Below are positions 1-7,229 of a stretch of DNA of 9,759 bases, in pieces. The notes under the pieces were generated by a model. It was not told where the DNA came from. It saw only the letters and a list, made by a program, of their open reading frames with translations, and ran no database searches. The position numbers and the translations under genes are program-made. The stretch spans positions 1-9,759 of the forward strand of contig JAFUKK010000263.1 in the NCBI GenBank assembly GCA_017473665.1, read 5' to 3'. Origin of the DNA: Lachnospiraceae bacterium. Lineage in GTDB: Bacteria; Bacillota; Clostridia; Lachnospirales; Lachnospiraceae. Each line of letters starts with the position of its first letter. The first letter of the stretch is position 1.

Positions 1-3000
1 GCATCGTATTTGCTATCAAGTGCAGGGCACTGGGTGGCATCTGCAACAGAGGCCTTCAGAGTAAAGCTGTCACCCTGTTTGAAATTCTGATGCATCAAAC
101 CGCCGGTCATGGCTTTGATTCCTGTCTCCTGCCCGCCCTCATTAGAAATGGTCAGCAAACTCTTGGCCAGCAATTGATTCACTTGCGCTTTCTTGTCTCC
201 ATCCAGTCTGTCCAAGGTATTATTTGACTGCATCTGTAACAGAATCTCCAGCAACTTGCCTGCAGACTGCTTTGCCTCCGGGGCCCCTTGGGACTGCTGG
301 CTTTCCAGCTGCTCAATCAAATCTTCATTGAGGGGCATACGAATCACATCATACTCTGCTCTGTCAGGAGATTCATCGTATACGGTGTCATAAAATCCTT
401 CCGGTAATTCTTTACCATAGAAATAATAATCACAGAACCGCAACAGTGCCTCTACTTCTCCATCTCCAACGGAATGTACTGCGGACAATGAGGTCTCGAA
501 GTTACCAAAAGCAATCTTATCTTTGTGTCCCAGGAAATCATACACCTGTCTGGCTCCCAGATAGGAAGCGTACATTCCCTCAGGGTCCGTACCATTGTCA
601 TAGTAACCGGAGGACACAAACAGTCCTCTGGGTGCCACCAGTGATAATAACATGTAAGTATCAAAGGGAGTATTATCTCCACCCAGGAAATCTGCAAAGA
701 TGGTCTTCACCCATGCCATACCCTGACCCTGTACCTGACCAATGGGCTCTGTCTTGGTAATCAGATAGCTGTTTAACATATCATATTCTTCATTAGAGTA
801 ATATTTACCCTGGGATGAATAACGGAAGGGTGCCGCACCACCGATACCGGAATGCTGGGGATTGGTCACAGCGATACGATCCTCCAATACACCGGTCACC
901 AAAGTGGTCTTACCCAGAAAACTAAAGCCTGATACCACGCTCTTGGCAGGATCCAGTTCACCCAATCTGCCGGTTTTGGCTTCAATACAGTCAATAATCA
1001 GACCTGCGCCCCATGCTCTGGCTGCCAGAGGGCCTACGCCCTTCACATACTGGTCTCCCTTACATTCAGGATACATGGTATAAAATACACCGTTATAGTA
1101 GCTGTCGTTGGATGCCACGTCGCCGTAATTACTGTATTCCACTACTGCATAACCGGCCTCCTGTGCACCTGACACATTACCACCGTAGTTAATAATATAG
1201 GGCCATCCACCTTCGGGAGCCTCTCCCTCAGGGATATTCACCTTAAAGGTAAAGCCGGCAGGCTCAATACCTTCTCTGCTGACAGTGATGGTATACTCAG
1301 AACCGTCTTCACTGGCTGTAAAACTCTTGGTCAGACCGGTCGCTTCCGCCTCGGGAAGCTTTCCGTACATATAAAACTCATATAAATCCTGAATCTCATC
1401 ATGACGCAATGCCCAATCTGCCTCAGAGTCCACAATACTTCCATCCTTCATGGTAAAGGCATCCGGATACTCTGCATTCGCTTCAAATCCTAATACGGAC
1501 TTATGCCGGCCGTCATAAGTAATTCGTGACATCATATCAATCACTGCATCATAATAAGTATCTATCTCCTGTGCAGAAAGTGTACCTGCTACTGCACTGT
1601 CATAGTACTGCTGCAAGGTCTCTCTCTGATAATTCTGTGCAAAATCCTCTGCATCATAATCCTCTGCATCCATTACCAGGGCCTTATCCAGCAATTTCAA
1701 CAATGCATAGGGATTATAATTGCTGCCTACCACTGATTCCCCGGCACTTCTATTCAAGAAGATGATTTCTCCTGCAGTATTAGGATTAGAATAACAATCA
1801 CCGGATGCCCATGCCACAGAACCGCTACGACTTCCGTCAGCGCATAGATTCACACCGATATCCATACCCAATATGGAATCATTGGTAATATTCATTTCAT
1901 CAGCAAACTCAAATCTGGCCTCTACGATATAGCCATCGGACACCTCGGACAACTTTGCGTAGAAGGGCTCATTGGCGCCAAAGGTCACCGTAGTCTGGTT
2001 GGCACGGTTAATTCTCCACTGGCCGCCATTTCTGCCGAAGGAATTTTGCTGTGCATCCTCCATGGGAATAAAGAAAAATTCTACAGAGTCCTTTTCGTGG
2101 GCACTGGAACCGCTGACATCATAGGAAGTATCAAATACCTTTACCAGGAAATAAGCAGCCTCTTCATCCCACAGAGACTTAATCTCTGCATACTGTCCGC
2201 TATTATCTTTGCTCGTGTAGTAAGAATAAGCGTTAGCCCATACTGCATCCTGGCCTTTACCGTCTACAATAGGGGTACCCTTCTTGGACATCAGTTTGCC
2301 GTTGCAGTTATCTGTTTCTAACTGTGTCAGCATAGCCTCCAGCTGTGCCTTCTGTGCCTGTATACCTTCTGCTGTGGCCTCTGCAGACAAAGCATAACTT
2401 TTTGCTGCTTCTATCTTTGAAACATCATAGGCTCCCTTCTCAGGGTAAGGCGCTACATAGGTATCATAAAAACCATTGGCATAGTTCACCAGACTGTATC
2501 TGCCAATGTCAGATGCAGTGGTGGTAATGGTATCTGTCTTATTTAAATCAAAACTAATCAAATCCTGGGCAAATAAATCTGCCGTATAGGTACCGGTGTA
2601 AACGGTTCCCCAGAAATCCGCCTTACAGGTATCCGTATTTACCGGGTACTCCGTAAGCGCAATGGCACGTCTGAAATCTCTGGTGGTTGTGGCGGTACTA
2701 CAGTTATTCACAATGGCTTCAAAAGCAAAATTACTGCCATCTGCAGGAGTCATCCCCACACTGCCCCAGGGAATACAAGCCTCTACCAGATATCCGTCAG
2801 CGGTAGCGGTACTATCTGCATAAATATCCGTAGCCTCCTTGTAAGCCTTGGTAGCTACCGCTCCCCAAGTACCCCAGTCAAAGCTGCTCTCCCACTGGAT
2901 CGCCAGGGCATCTCCCCCTGCGGTCAACACATATTCCTTTACCTGATTGCCCATGGCAGTATTCTGTGCCAGAGTAATGTTTACACTATCTTCATTCTCA

Positions 3001-4130
3001 TCAGCACCATGGTCCGTATATACATCAGCATCCTTTACTTCTGCCAGCACATAAAGGAATGCCTCATCCCAAAGCAAACGTACATCTGCGGTACCATCGG
3101 TAGCTTCGGTAGTGTCCAATGCATTCACTGCTGTAAGCAACTTTGCATTGTCCCAACCGGCTTCCTTCACACCATCAACAATTACGGTGCCATATTCCAT
3201 GGTCTCCTCTGCTGCCACTGCCAGATTATTTACTGCCGTAATAATATCCTCATAGGCTGCGTCCAGCTGTGCCTGTGTATAATTGCCACTGCTTAATAAG
3301 CTATTAGCTGTAGCCAGAGCCGCTGTCACCTTGTCAGCAGTTTCCGGCACATACAAGCTTAAATCCATGGCACTAATCTCTGCCACGTAATTTTGCAAAT
3401 CATAAGGGAAGGCGCCTGACTGCTCTCCCTCCTGACGGCCCTGCAATATCAGCTTACCCATCTTGGACGGATCCTGATAAGCAGTACCGGTAGTATCGTA
3501 AATATTAACAGTACCCTTACGGGAACCGCCTTCTGCTGCGTTTACCTGTACATCAAATCCCATTTCCATTGCATTTACGGGCGCGGTAGTATCTGCAAAC
3601 CGAATGCAGGCTTCTATATAATAGCCCTGCTGTACCGTACCTTCCTCTGCACCTTCTACAGGTCTTTCAAAGGTCTTGGCAGCAGTAATCCAGCGTTTTG
3701 CATCACCTGCATCACTGGTCTTGGTATTTTCATAATTTACACGGTAGTGCAAATCATCGCTGCTATAGGAAGTGCCGCCATTATACAATTCATCCAAAAA
3801 TATCTCTACGGAATCCTGCTCATAAGCATTAGCAGACCCCTTATCCGGTGTATTATCCAAAACCTCTGTCAAAATATACAGGGCTTTGTCATCCCATAGC
3901 ATTCTGGCCGTCGCCTGCACATCTTCCCGCAGCGTAGGCTGGTCCAAAGTATAGGCGGTAGCACTGCTCCATACCTCGTCCATTTCCCCATCAATCACCG
4001 GTGTACCAAACTCTGCGCAGACAGCTTCCGGTGCTGCCAATACAGTCATTCCGGTCTCCGGAATACACGTAACAGTAACCATGGCAGCCATAACTGCACT
4101 TACCGCACGTCCCCATTTTTTACGTTTCAT
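1..4130 (-). CDS. Secreted multidomain CBM9 x3 / CE15 glucuronoyl-esterase-like protein (3' end outside window)
   Basis: Predicted extracellular enzyme of plant cell-wall breakdown. The reading frame is open for all 1376 visible codons and leaves the window without a stop, so the C-terminus is missing. Residues 1-33 form a signal peptide: a KRKK n-region, a hydrophobic A/V/M core, and probable cleavage near VLA-APE. Three CBM9-like domains follow at about 41-232, 313-515 and 616-795, each opening with a G-T-x-x-V/I-D-G strand and carrying LWD...LY/YFL..V and E-x-DSV motifs. Helical FIVAR-like spacers lie at about 241-309, 545-605 and 805-870. Residues about 880-1245 match CE15: YPDAFTMKDG, a lid-proximal GYAVVEYSNYGD, AWGAGLIID, nucleophile motif GFSFLGK (Ser1070), PQHSGIGGAA, PFDTYMLLSLVAPR, YYDNGTDPEG and His1219. 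CE15 enzymes cleave esters of 4-O-methyl-glucuronic acid linking xylan to lignin. The Arg of the usual G-x-S-R-x-G-K and the usual Glu acid are replaced (Phe1071, His1093), so activity is uncertain. Residues 1246-1376 are unassigned. Start chosen for the strong upstream GGAGGAGG site and the signal peptide. Confidence 0.88.
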   Translation of the reverse strand, partial: MKRKKWGRAVSAVMAAMVTVTCIPETGMTVLAAPEAVCAEFGTPVIDGEMDEVWSSATAYTLDQPTLREDVQATARMLWDDKALYILTEVLDNTPDKGSANAYEQDSVEIFLDELYNGGTSYSSDDLHYRVNYENTKTSDAGDAKRWITAAKTFERPVEGAEEGTVQQGYYIEACIRFADTTAPVNAMEMGFDVQVNAAEGGSRKGTVNIYDTTGTAYQDPSKMGKLILQGRQEGEQSGAFPYDLQNYVAEISAMDLSLYVPETADKVTAALATANSLLSSGNYTQAQLDAAYEDIITAVNNLAVAAEETMEYGTVIVDGVKEAGWDNAKLLTAVNALDTTEATDGTADVRLLWDEAFLYVLAEVKDADVYTDHGADENEDSVNITLAQNTAMGNQVKEYVLTAGGDALAIQWESSFDWGTWGAVATKAYKEATDIYADSTATADGYLVEACIPWGSVGMTPADGSNFAFEAIVNNCSTATTTRDFRRAIALTEYPVNTDTCKADFWGTVYTGTYTADLFAQDLISFDLNKTDTITTTASDIGRYSLVNYANGFYDTYVAPYPEKGAYDVSKIEAAKSYALSAEATAEGIQAQKAQLEAMLTQLETDNCNGKLMSKKGTPIVDGKGQDAVWANAYSYYTSKDNSGQYAEIKSLWDEEAAYFLVKVFDTSYDVSGSSAHEKDSVEFFFIPMEDAQQNSFGRNGGQWRINRANQTTVTFGANEPFYAKLSEVSDGYIVEARFEFADEMNITNDSILGMDIGVNLCADGSRSGSVAWASGDCYSNPNTAGEIIFLNRSAGESVVGSNYNPYALLKLLDKALVMDAEDYDAEDFAQNYQRETLQQYYDSAVAGTLSAQEIDTYYDAVIDMMSRITYDGRHKSVLGFEANAEYPDAFTMKDGSIVDSEADWALRHDEIQDLYEFYMYGKLPEAEATGLTKSFTASEDGSEYTITVSREGIEPAGFTFKVNIPEGEAPEGGWPYIINYGGNVSGAQEAGYAVVEYSNYGDVASNDSYYNGVFYTMYPECKGDQYVKGVGPLAARAWGAGLIIDCIEAKTGRLGELDPAKSVVSGFSFLGKTTLVTGVLEDRIAVTNPQHSGIGGAAPFRYSSQGKYYSNEEYDMLNSYLITKTEPIGQVQGQGMAWVKTIFADFLGGDNTPFDTYMLLSLVAPRGLFVSSGYYDNGTDPEGMYASYLGARQVYDFLGHKDKIAFGNFETSLSAVHSVGDGEVEALLRFCDYYFYGKELPEGFYDTVYDESPDRAEYDVIRMPLNEDLIEQLESQQSQGAPEAKQSAGKLLEILLQMQSNNTLDRLDGDKKAQVNQLLAKSLLTISNEGGQETGIKAMTGGLMHQNFKQGDSFTLKASVADATQCPALDSKYD

Positions 4131-4134
4131 TTTT

Positions 4135-4142
4135 CCTCCTCC
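4135..4142 (-). promoter_or_regulatory. Ribosome binding site of the CBM9/CE15 gene
   Basis: On the minus strand the sequence reads GGAGGAGG and then AAAA before the ATG at 4130-4128. Two overlapping Shine-Dalgarno cores sit 4 and 7 bases from the start codon, which fixes the start and suggests efficient initiation. Confidence 0.85.
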
Positions 4143-4182
4143 ATTCTACATATTACATCCTATATATGGGCCCTCGTTTCAT

Positions 4183-4224
4183 TTTCAGACAATTAACCTC
4201 GTAACCCCAATAAATTATCTGAAA
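4183..4224. repeat. Imperfect inverted repeat upstream of the CBM9/CE15 gene (possible operator or leader hairpin)
   Basis: Left arm TTTCAGACAATT (4183-4194) and right arm AATTATCTGAAA (4213-4224) match in 11 of 12 positions when one is reverse-complemented, with 18 bases between them. A second short pair, CGTTTC at 4175-4180 and GAAACG at 4221-4226, overlaps the outer edge. The element lies 53-94 bases upstream of the minus-strand ATG, downstream of the proposed -10 box. It could be a repressor or activator site controlling the enzyme by substrate, or an RNA hairpin in the leader. The dyad is seen; the function is inferred. Confidence 0.5.
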
Positions 4225-4238
4225 CGAACATATGCAAA

Positions 4239-4268
4239 GTATATTTTTACTCTTTTTTACCAACCAAC
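4239..4268 (-). promoter_or_regulatory. Possible promoter of the CBM9/CE15 gene
   Basis: On the minus strand a TATACT -10 box (4239-4244) lies 18 bases from a weak TTGGTT -35 box (4263-4268). The predicted start of transcription near 4231 would give a leader of about 100 bases that contains the inverted repeat. The -35 match is only three of six, so this is tentative; an activator-dependent promoter would fit. Confidence 0.35.
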
Positions 4269-4384
4269 CATATATTGCTATTCTATTGACCAATATTGCT
4301 ACCGCCCAAAAGTCCACAAGAAATCAGCGCTTTACCGTGCTAATTTGATAAATAATCAGTGTTTTGAAGTTGTACTTTTTTCCC

Positions 4385-4412
4385 TTGCTTTTTTCCCGTT
4401 TTTCTGTACAAT
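4385..4412 (+). promoter_or_regulatory. Probable sigma-A promoter of the ABC-F gene
   Basis: TTGCTT (4385-4390), a 16-base pyrimidine-rich spacer, then TACAAT (4407-4412), five of six matches to the -10 consensus. Transcription would begin near 4419, giving a leader of about 70 bases with the hairpin at 4444-4470. The -35 box is embedded in two copies of CTTTTTTCCC (4375-4384 and 4388-4397). Confidence 0.55.
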
Positions 4413-4443
4413 AGGTATGGTAAGTATTTCTATATATTATTAT

Positions 4444-4470
4444 TGTGGGTTTGTGTGCACACATCCCACA
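4444..4470 (+). promoter_or_regulatory. Leader hairpin just upstream of the ABC-F ribosome binding site
   Basis: TGTGGG (4444-4449) pairs with CCCACA (4465-4470). Between them lies a perfect 12-base palindrome TGTGTGCACACA (4452-4463), with only two bases against one left unpaired at the joint. The hairpin ends six bases before the AGAAAGG ribosome binding site (4476-4482). It has no following T-run, so it is not a terminator. It could shield or stabilise the 5' end of the mRNA or act as a protein site on DNA. The structure is seen; the role is inferred. Confidence 0.55.
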
Positions 4471-4490
4471 GACACAGAAAGGTATTAGAT

Positions 4491-6128
4491 ATGATTAGTG
4501 CAAACAATGTTACCTTACGGATTGGTAAGAAAGCGTTATTTGAGGATGTAAACATCAAGTTCACCGAAGGCAACTGCTACGGCTTAATCGGTGCCAATGG
4601 TGCAGGTAAGTCCACCTTCCTGAAGATTCTCTCCGGCAAGCTGGAGACCACCAAGGGTGATGTGACCATTACCCCCGGTCAACGTCTGTCCGTACTGGAG
4701 CAGGACCACTTTAAATATGATGATTGTATTGTTATGGACACTGTTATCATGGGTAATGAGCGTCTGTATCAAATTATGAAAGAAAAGGATGCCATCTATG
4801 CCAAGGAGGATTTCACTGACGAGGACGGTATCCGTGCCAGCGAATTGGAAGCTGAATTTGCCGAAATGGACGGCTGGGAAGCTGAATCCAATGCTGCTAT
4901 GCTGCTGAATGGTCTGGGTATCGACACTGAGTACCACTACTCCCTCATGAAGGACCTGGATGGTAATATCAAGGTAAAGGTACTGTTGGCAAAGGCACTG
5001 TTTGGTAATCCTGACATTCTGCTGCTGGATGAGCCTACCAACCATTTAGACTTAGATGCTATCGCATGGCTGGAGGATTTCCTGATTGACTTTGAAAATA
5101 CCGTTATCGTGGTTTCCCACGACCGTTACTTCCTGAACAAGGTATGTACCCATACCGCAGATATTGACTACGGCAAGATCCAGCTGTATGCCGGTAACTA
5201 CGACTTCTGGTATGAGTCCAGCCAGCTGCTGATTAAGCAGATGAAGGAAGCTAATAAGAAGAAGGAAGAAAAGATTAAGGAATTACAGGAGTTTATCTCC
5301 CGTTTCTCCGCAAATGCTTCCAAGTCCAAGCAGGCGACTTCCCGTAAGCGTGCATTGGAAAAAATCGAACTGGATGAGATCAAGCCCTCCAGTCGTAAAT
5401 ATCCTTACATCGACTTCCGTCCCGAGCGTGAAATCGGTAATGAGGTACTGACTGTGGAACATCTGTCCAAGACCATTAACGGCGAAAAGGTACTGGATGA
5501 TATTTCCTTTGTAGTGGGACATGATGATAAGATTGCCTTTGTAGGCGGTAACGAATTGGCCAAGACCACTCTGTTCCAGATTCTGGTGGGTGAGTTGGAG
5601 CCCGACGAAGGTAGCTTCAAGTGGGGTGTGACCACCTCCCAGGCATATTTCCCCAAGGATAATACTGAGGAATTCGACAATGACTTGACCATTGTAGACT
5701 GGCTCACCGGCTACTCCCCCGTAAAGGATGTAACTTATGTACGTGGTTTCCTGGGACGTATGCTCTTTGCCGGTGAAGATGGTGTGAAAAAGGTAAAGGT
5801 TCTCTCCGGTGGTGAGAAGGTACGTTGCTTATTGTCCAAGATGATGATCAGCGGCGCCAACTGCTTAATCTTTGACGAGCCTACCAACCACTTAGACATG
5901 GAATCCATTACCGCATTGAACAATGGTCTGATTAAGTTTGGCGGCGTAGCATTATTCTCCTGCCATGACCATCAGTTCGTACAGACCACAGCAAACCGTA
6001 TCATGGAGATTCTGCCCAATGGTAGTATGATTGACAAGATTACCACCTACGATGAGTATCTGGCCAGCGATGAAATGGCTAGAAAGCGTACGGTGTTCAC
6101 TGCCAACAAGACCGAGGACGAAGATTAA
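4491..6128 (+). CDS. ykpA: ABC-F family ATPase, YkpA/YbiT-like
   Basis: Soluble tandem-ATPase protein of 545 residues. ABC-F proteins act at the ribosomal E site and modulate translation; they are not transporters, and no membrane segment is present. Domain 1 has Walker A GANGAGKS (34-41), a degenerate signature LDGNIKVKV (156-164), Walker B LLLDEPTNHLD (177-187) and an H-loop VSHD (208-211). A charged, helical interdomain linker spans about 245-300 (KEANKKKEEKIKELQ, then SKSKQATSRKR), the segment that reaches toward the peptidyl-tRNA site in this family. Domain 2 has an altered Walker A GGNELAKTT (352-360), a canonical signature LSGGEKVR (438-445), Walker B FDEPTNHLD (461-469) and CHDH (491-494). 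The overall sequence closely resembles Bacillus YkpA as I recall it. The start at 4491 gives the family-typical N-terminus MISANNVTLR and follows AGAAAGG with 8-base spacing; a start at 4443 would add 16 atypical residues. Nothing indicates antibiotic resistance. Arg codons are almost all CGT, suggesting high expression. Confidence 0.93.
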   Translation: MISANNVTLRIGKKALFEDVNIKFTEGNCYGLIGANGAGKSTFLKILSGKLETTKGDVTITPGQRLSVLEQDHFKYDDCIVMDTVIMGNERLYQIMKEKDAIYAKEDFTDEDGIRASELEAEFAEMDGWEAESNAAMLLNGLGIDTEYHYSLMKDLDGNIKVKVLLAKALFGNPDILLLDEPTNHLDLDAIAWLEDFLIDFENTVIVVSHDRYFLNKVCTHTADIDYGKIQLYAGNYDFWYESSQLLIKQMKEANKKKEEKIKELQEFISRFSANASKSKQATSRKRALEKIELDEIKPSSRKYPYIDFRPEREIGNEVLTVEHLSKTINGEKVLDDISFVVGHDDKIAFVGGNELAKTTLFQILVGELEPDEGSFKWGVTTSQAYFPKDNTEEFDNDLTIVDWLTGYSPVKDVTYVRGFLGRMLFAGEDGVKKVKVLSGGEKVRCLLSKMMISGANCLIFDEPTNHLDMESITALNNGLIKFGGVALFSCHDHQFVQTTANRIMEILPNGSMIDKITTYDEYLASDEMARKRTVFTANKTEDED

Positions 6129-6149
6129 ATTCGTACATTTGCAATTTTG

Positions 6150-6189
6150 ATGGCGATGTTGTAGTATATAAATATGGCATCGCCATTTT
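6150..6189 (+). terminator. Rho-independent-type terminator after the ABC-F gene
   Basis: ATGGCGATG (6150-6158) pairs perfectly with CATCGCCAT (6178-6186). U-G and A-T pairs extend the stem inward to a nine-base loop at 6164-6172. The hairpin begins 21 bases past the stop codon and is followed by TTTTA. The T-run is short, but position and stem support termination. Confidence 0.7.
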
Positions 6190-6248
6190 ATGTTGGTTTC
6201 AGATGCGATTTTCTTTTTCACTTCCTATACATATCTTCTGCATTTTCT

Positions 6249-6277
6249 TTGATACTCCATTTGAGGAACAGTAAAAG
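6249..6277 (+). promoter_or_regulatory. Possible weak promoter of the PHP gene
   Basis: TTGATA (6249-6254), 17 bases, then TAAAAG (6272-6277). The -35 box is reasonable and the -10 box is poor. A promoter is expected here because the terminator at 6150-6189 separates the PHP gene from the ABC-F gene. The ribosome binding site AAAGGA follows at 6294-6299, seven bases before the ATG. Confidence 0.3.
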
Positions 6278-6306
6278 CAAACACAGAACACAGAAAGGAA
6301 TTAATT

Positions 6307-7194
6307 ATGTTGGATACCAGATTTGTAGATTTACATGTACACTCAACAAAATCAGACGGCACATATACACCAAAAGACCTGGTGGAATATGCTATAGAAA
6401 AGGGGTTAAGTGCTTTTGCACTGACGGACCATGATACAGTAGACGGTGTGGAAGAAGCTTTTAACTATGCAGAGAAACTACGTGAGCAATATAGTACAAA
6501 AGAGAACGACCGTATTGTACCGGAGGTGATTCCGGGTATTGAATTTTCTACGGAGTATCAGGGTAAAGATGTGCATATTGTAGGCCTCTATATTGATATA
6601 CACTCTCCCGCTTTTGAACAGCATCTGCGGGATTTTGTAGAGTCCAGAAATGTAAGAAATGAAAAGATGTGCAGAAGTCTTCAGGGGATTGGTATGGATA
6701 TTACCTATGAAAAGCTGTTGGAACGGTTCCCCGGGGCGGTAATTACCCGGGCACACTATGCCAAATATATGTTGGAAAAAGGATATATTAAGAACATGGC
6801 AGAGGCCTTTGAACGATATATCGGGGATTACTCTCCCCACTATATTCCCCGGGAAAAGGTGACACCGGAGCAGGCAATACAGCTAACCCTGGAAGCAGGA
6901 GGCATACCGATACTGGCCCATCCCATCCTGTATCATTTAAGCGATGCCCGTCTGGAAGAACTGGTGGTACAGTTAAAGTCCGTGGGACTCGTAGGAATCG
7001 AAGCCATTTACAGCACCTACGCCCCTGCAGAAGAACGGCAGATTCGCAGACTGGCAGAGAAATATGATTTGTTGCTCAGTGGCGGTTCTGATTTTCATGG
7101 TAGTAATAAACCGGGACTGGATTTGGCTGTGGGCTATGGAAAGCTTTTTGTTCCTTATGAAGTATTAGAAAACATTAAGGCAGCTCACCTATAG
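6307..7194 (+). CDS. PHP-domain phosphoesterase, YciV/RNase AM-like (3',5'-nucleoside bisphosphate phosphatase family)
   Basis: Cytoplasmic metal-dependent phosphoesterase of 295 residues, close to the length of E. coli YciV. Characterised relatives remove the 3' phosphate from nucleoside 3',5'-bisphosphates and act as a 5'-to-3' exonuclease on short RNA; the exact substrate here is inferred. The trinuclear metal-site pattern of PHP proteins is complete: HVH (10-12), Asp17, DHD (41-43), Glu79 in GIEFS, His90 in DVHIVGL, His150 in ITRAHYAKYM, His205 in LAHP, and SDFHG (261-265) near the end. Residues about 105-200 form the helical insertion typical of this subfamily. The start follows CAGAAAGGA with good spacing and gives a typical N-terminus. 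Unlike the neighbouring ABC-F gene it uses mixed Arg codons (AGA, CGG, CGT), suggesting ordinary expression. It is bounded by a terminator upstream and by the next gene's own promoter downstream, so it is probably transcribed alone. TrpH/YciV-type names are used interchangeably for this family. Confidence 0.88.
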   Translation: MLDTRFVDLHVHSTKSDGTYTPKDLVEYAIEKGLSAFALTDHDTVDGVEEAFNYAEKLREQYSTKENDRIVPEVIPGIEFSTEYQGKDVHIVGLYIDIHSPAFEQHLRDFVESRNVRNEKMCRSLQGIGMDITYEKLLERFPGAVITRAHYAKYMLEKGYIKNMAEAFERYIGDYSPHYIPREKVTPEQAIQLTLEAGGIPILAHPILYHLSDARLEELVVQLKSVGLVGIEAIYSTYAPAEERQIRRLAEKYDLLLSGGSDFHGSNKPGLDLAVGYGKLFVPYEVLENIKAAHL

Positions 7195-7229
7195 TGTGTA
7201 GAATTTTATAAATGCATTCTCTGCTTCCC

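Noticed and set aside
4065..4130. Lipoprotein signal (VTC) in the N-terminus of the CBM9/CE15 protein
   Set aside because: The residue before Cys is Thr, not Gly, Ala or Ser, and a better type I cleavage site (VLA-APE) follows about ten residues later.
1..4130. Plus-strand open frames such as 446-760, 1526-1765, 2046-2321 and 3009-3296
   Set aside because: All are antisense to the continuous CBM9/CE15 reading frame, lack ribosome sites, and show no family resemblance.
4081..4488. A 135-codon plus-strand open frame across the divergent intergenic region
   Set aside because: It begins inside the signal-peptide region of the esterase gene on the opposite strand, has no ribosome site, and has a composition typical of AT-rich noncoding DNA.
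4443..4490. Longer N-terminus for the ABC-F protein starting at 4443
   Set aside because: It would add 16 residues encoded by the leader hairpin and ribosome-site region; the start at 4491 has proper spacing and gives the family-typical N-terminus.
4584..5045. A 153-codon minus-strand open frame within the ABC-F gene
   Set aside because: It is antisense to strongly conserved ABC motifs and has no recognisable protein features or ribosome site.
6174..6434. An 86-codon plus-strand open frame overlapping the PHP gene start
   Set aside because: It starts inside the terminator hairpin and reads through the PHP gene in another frame; the PHP frame has full family motifs.
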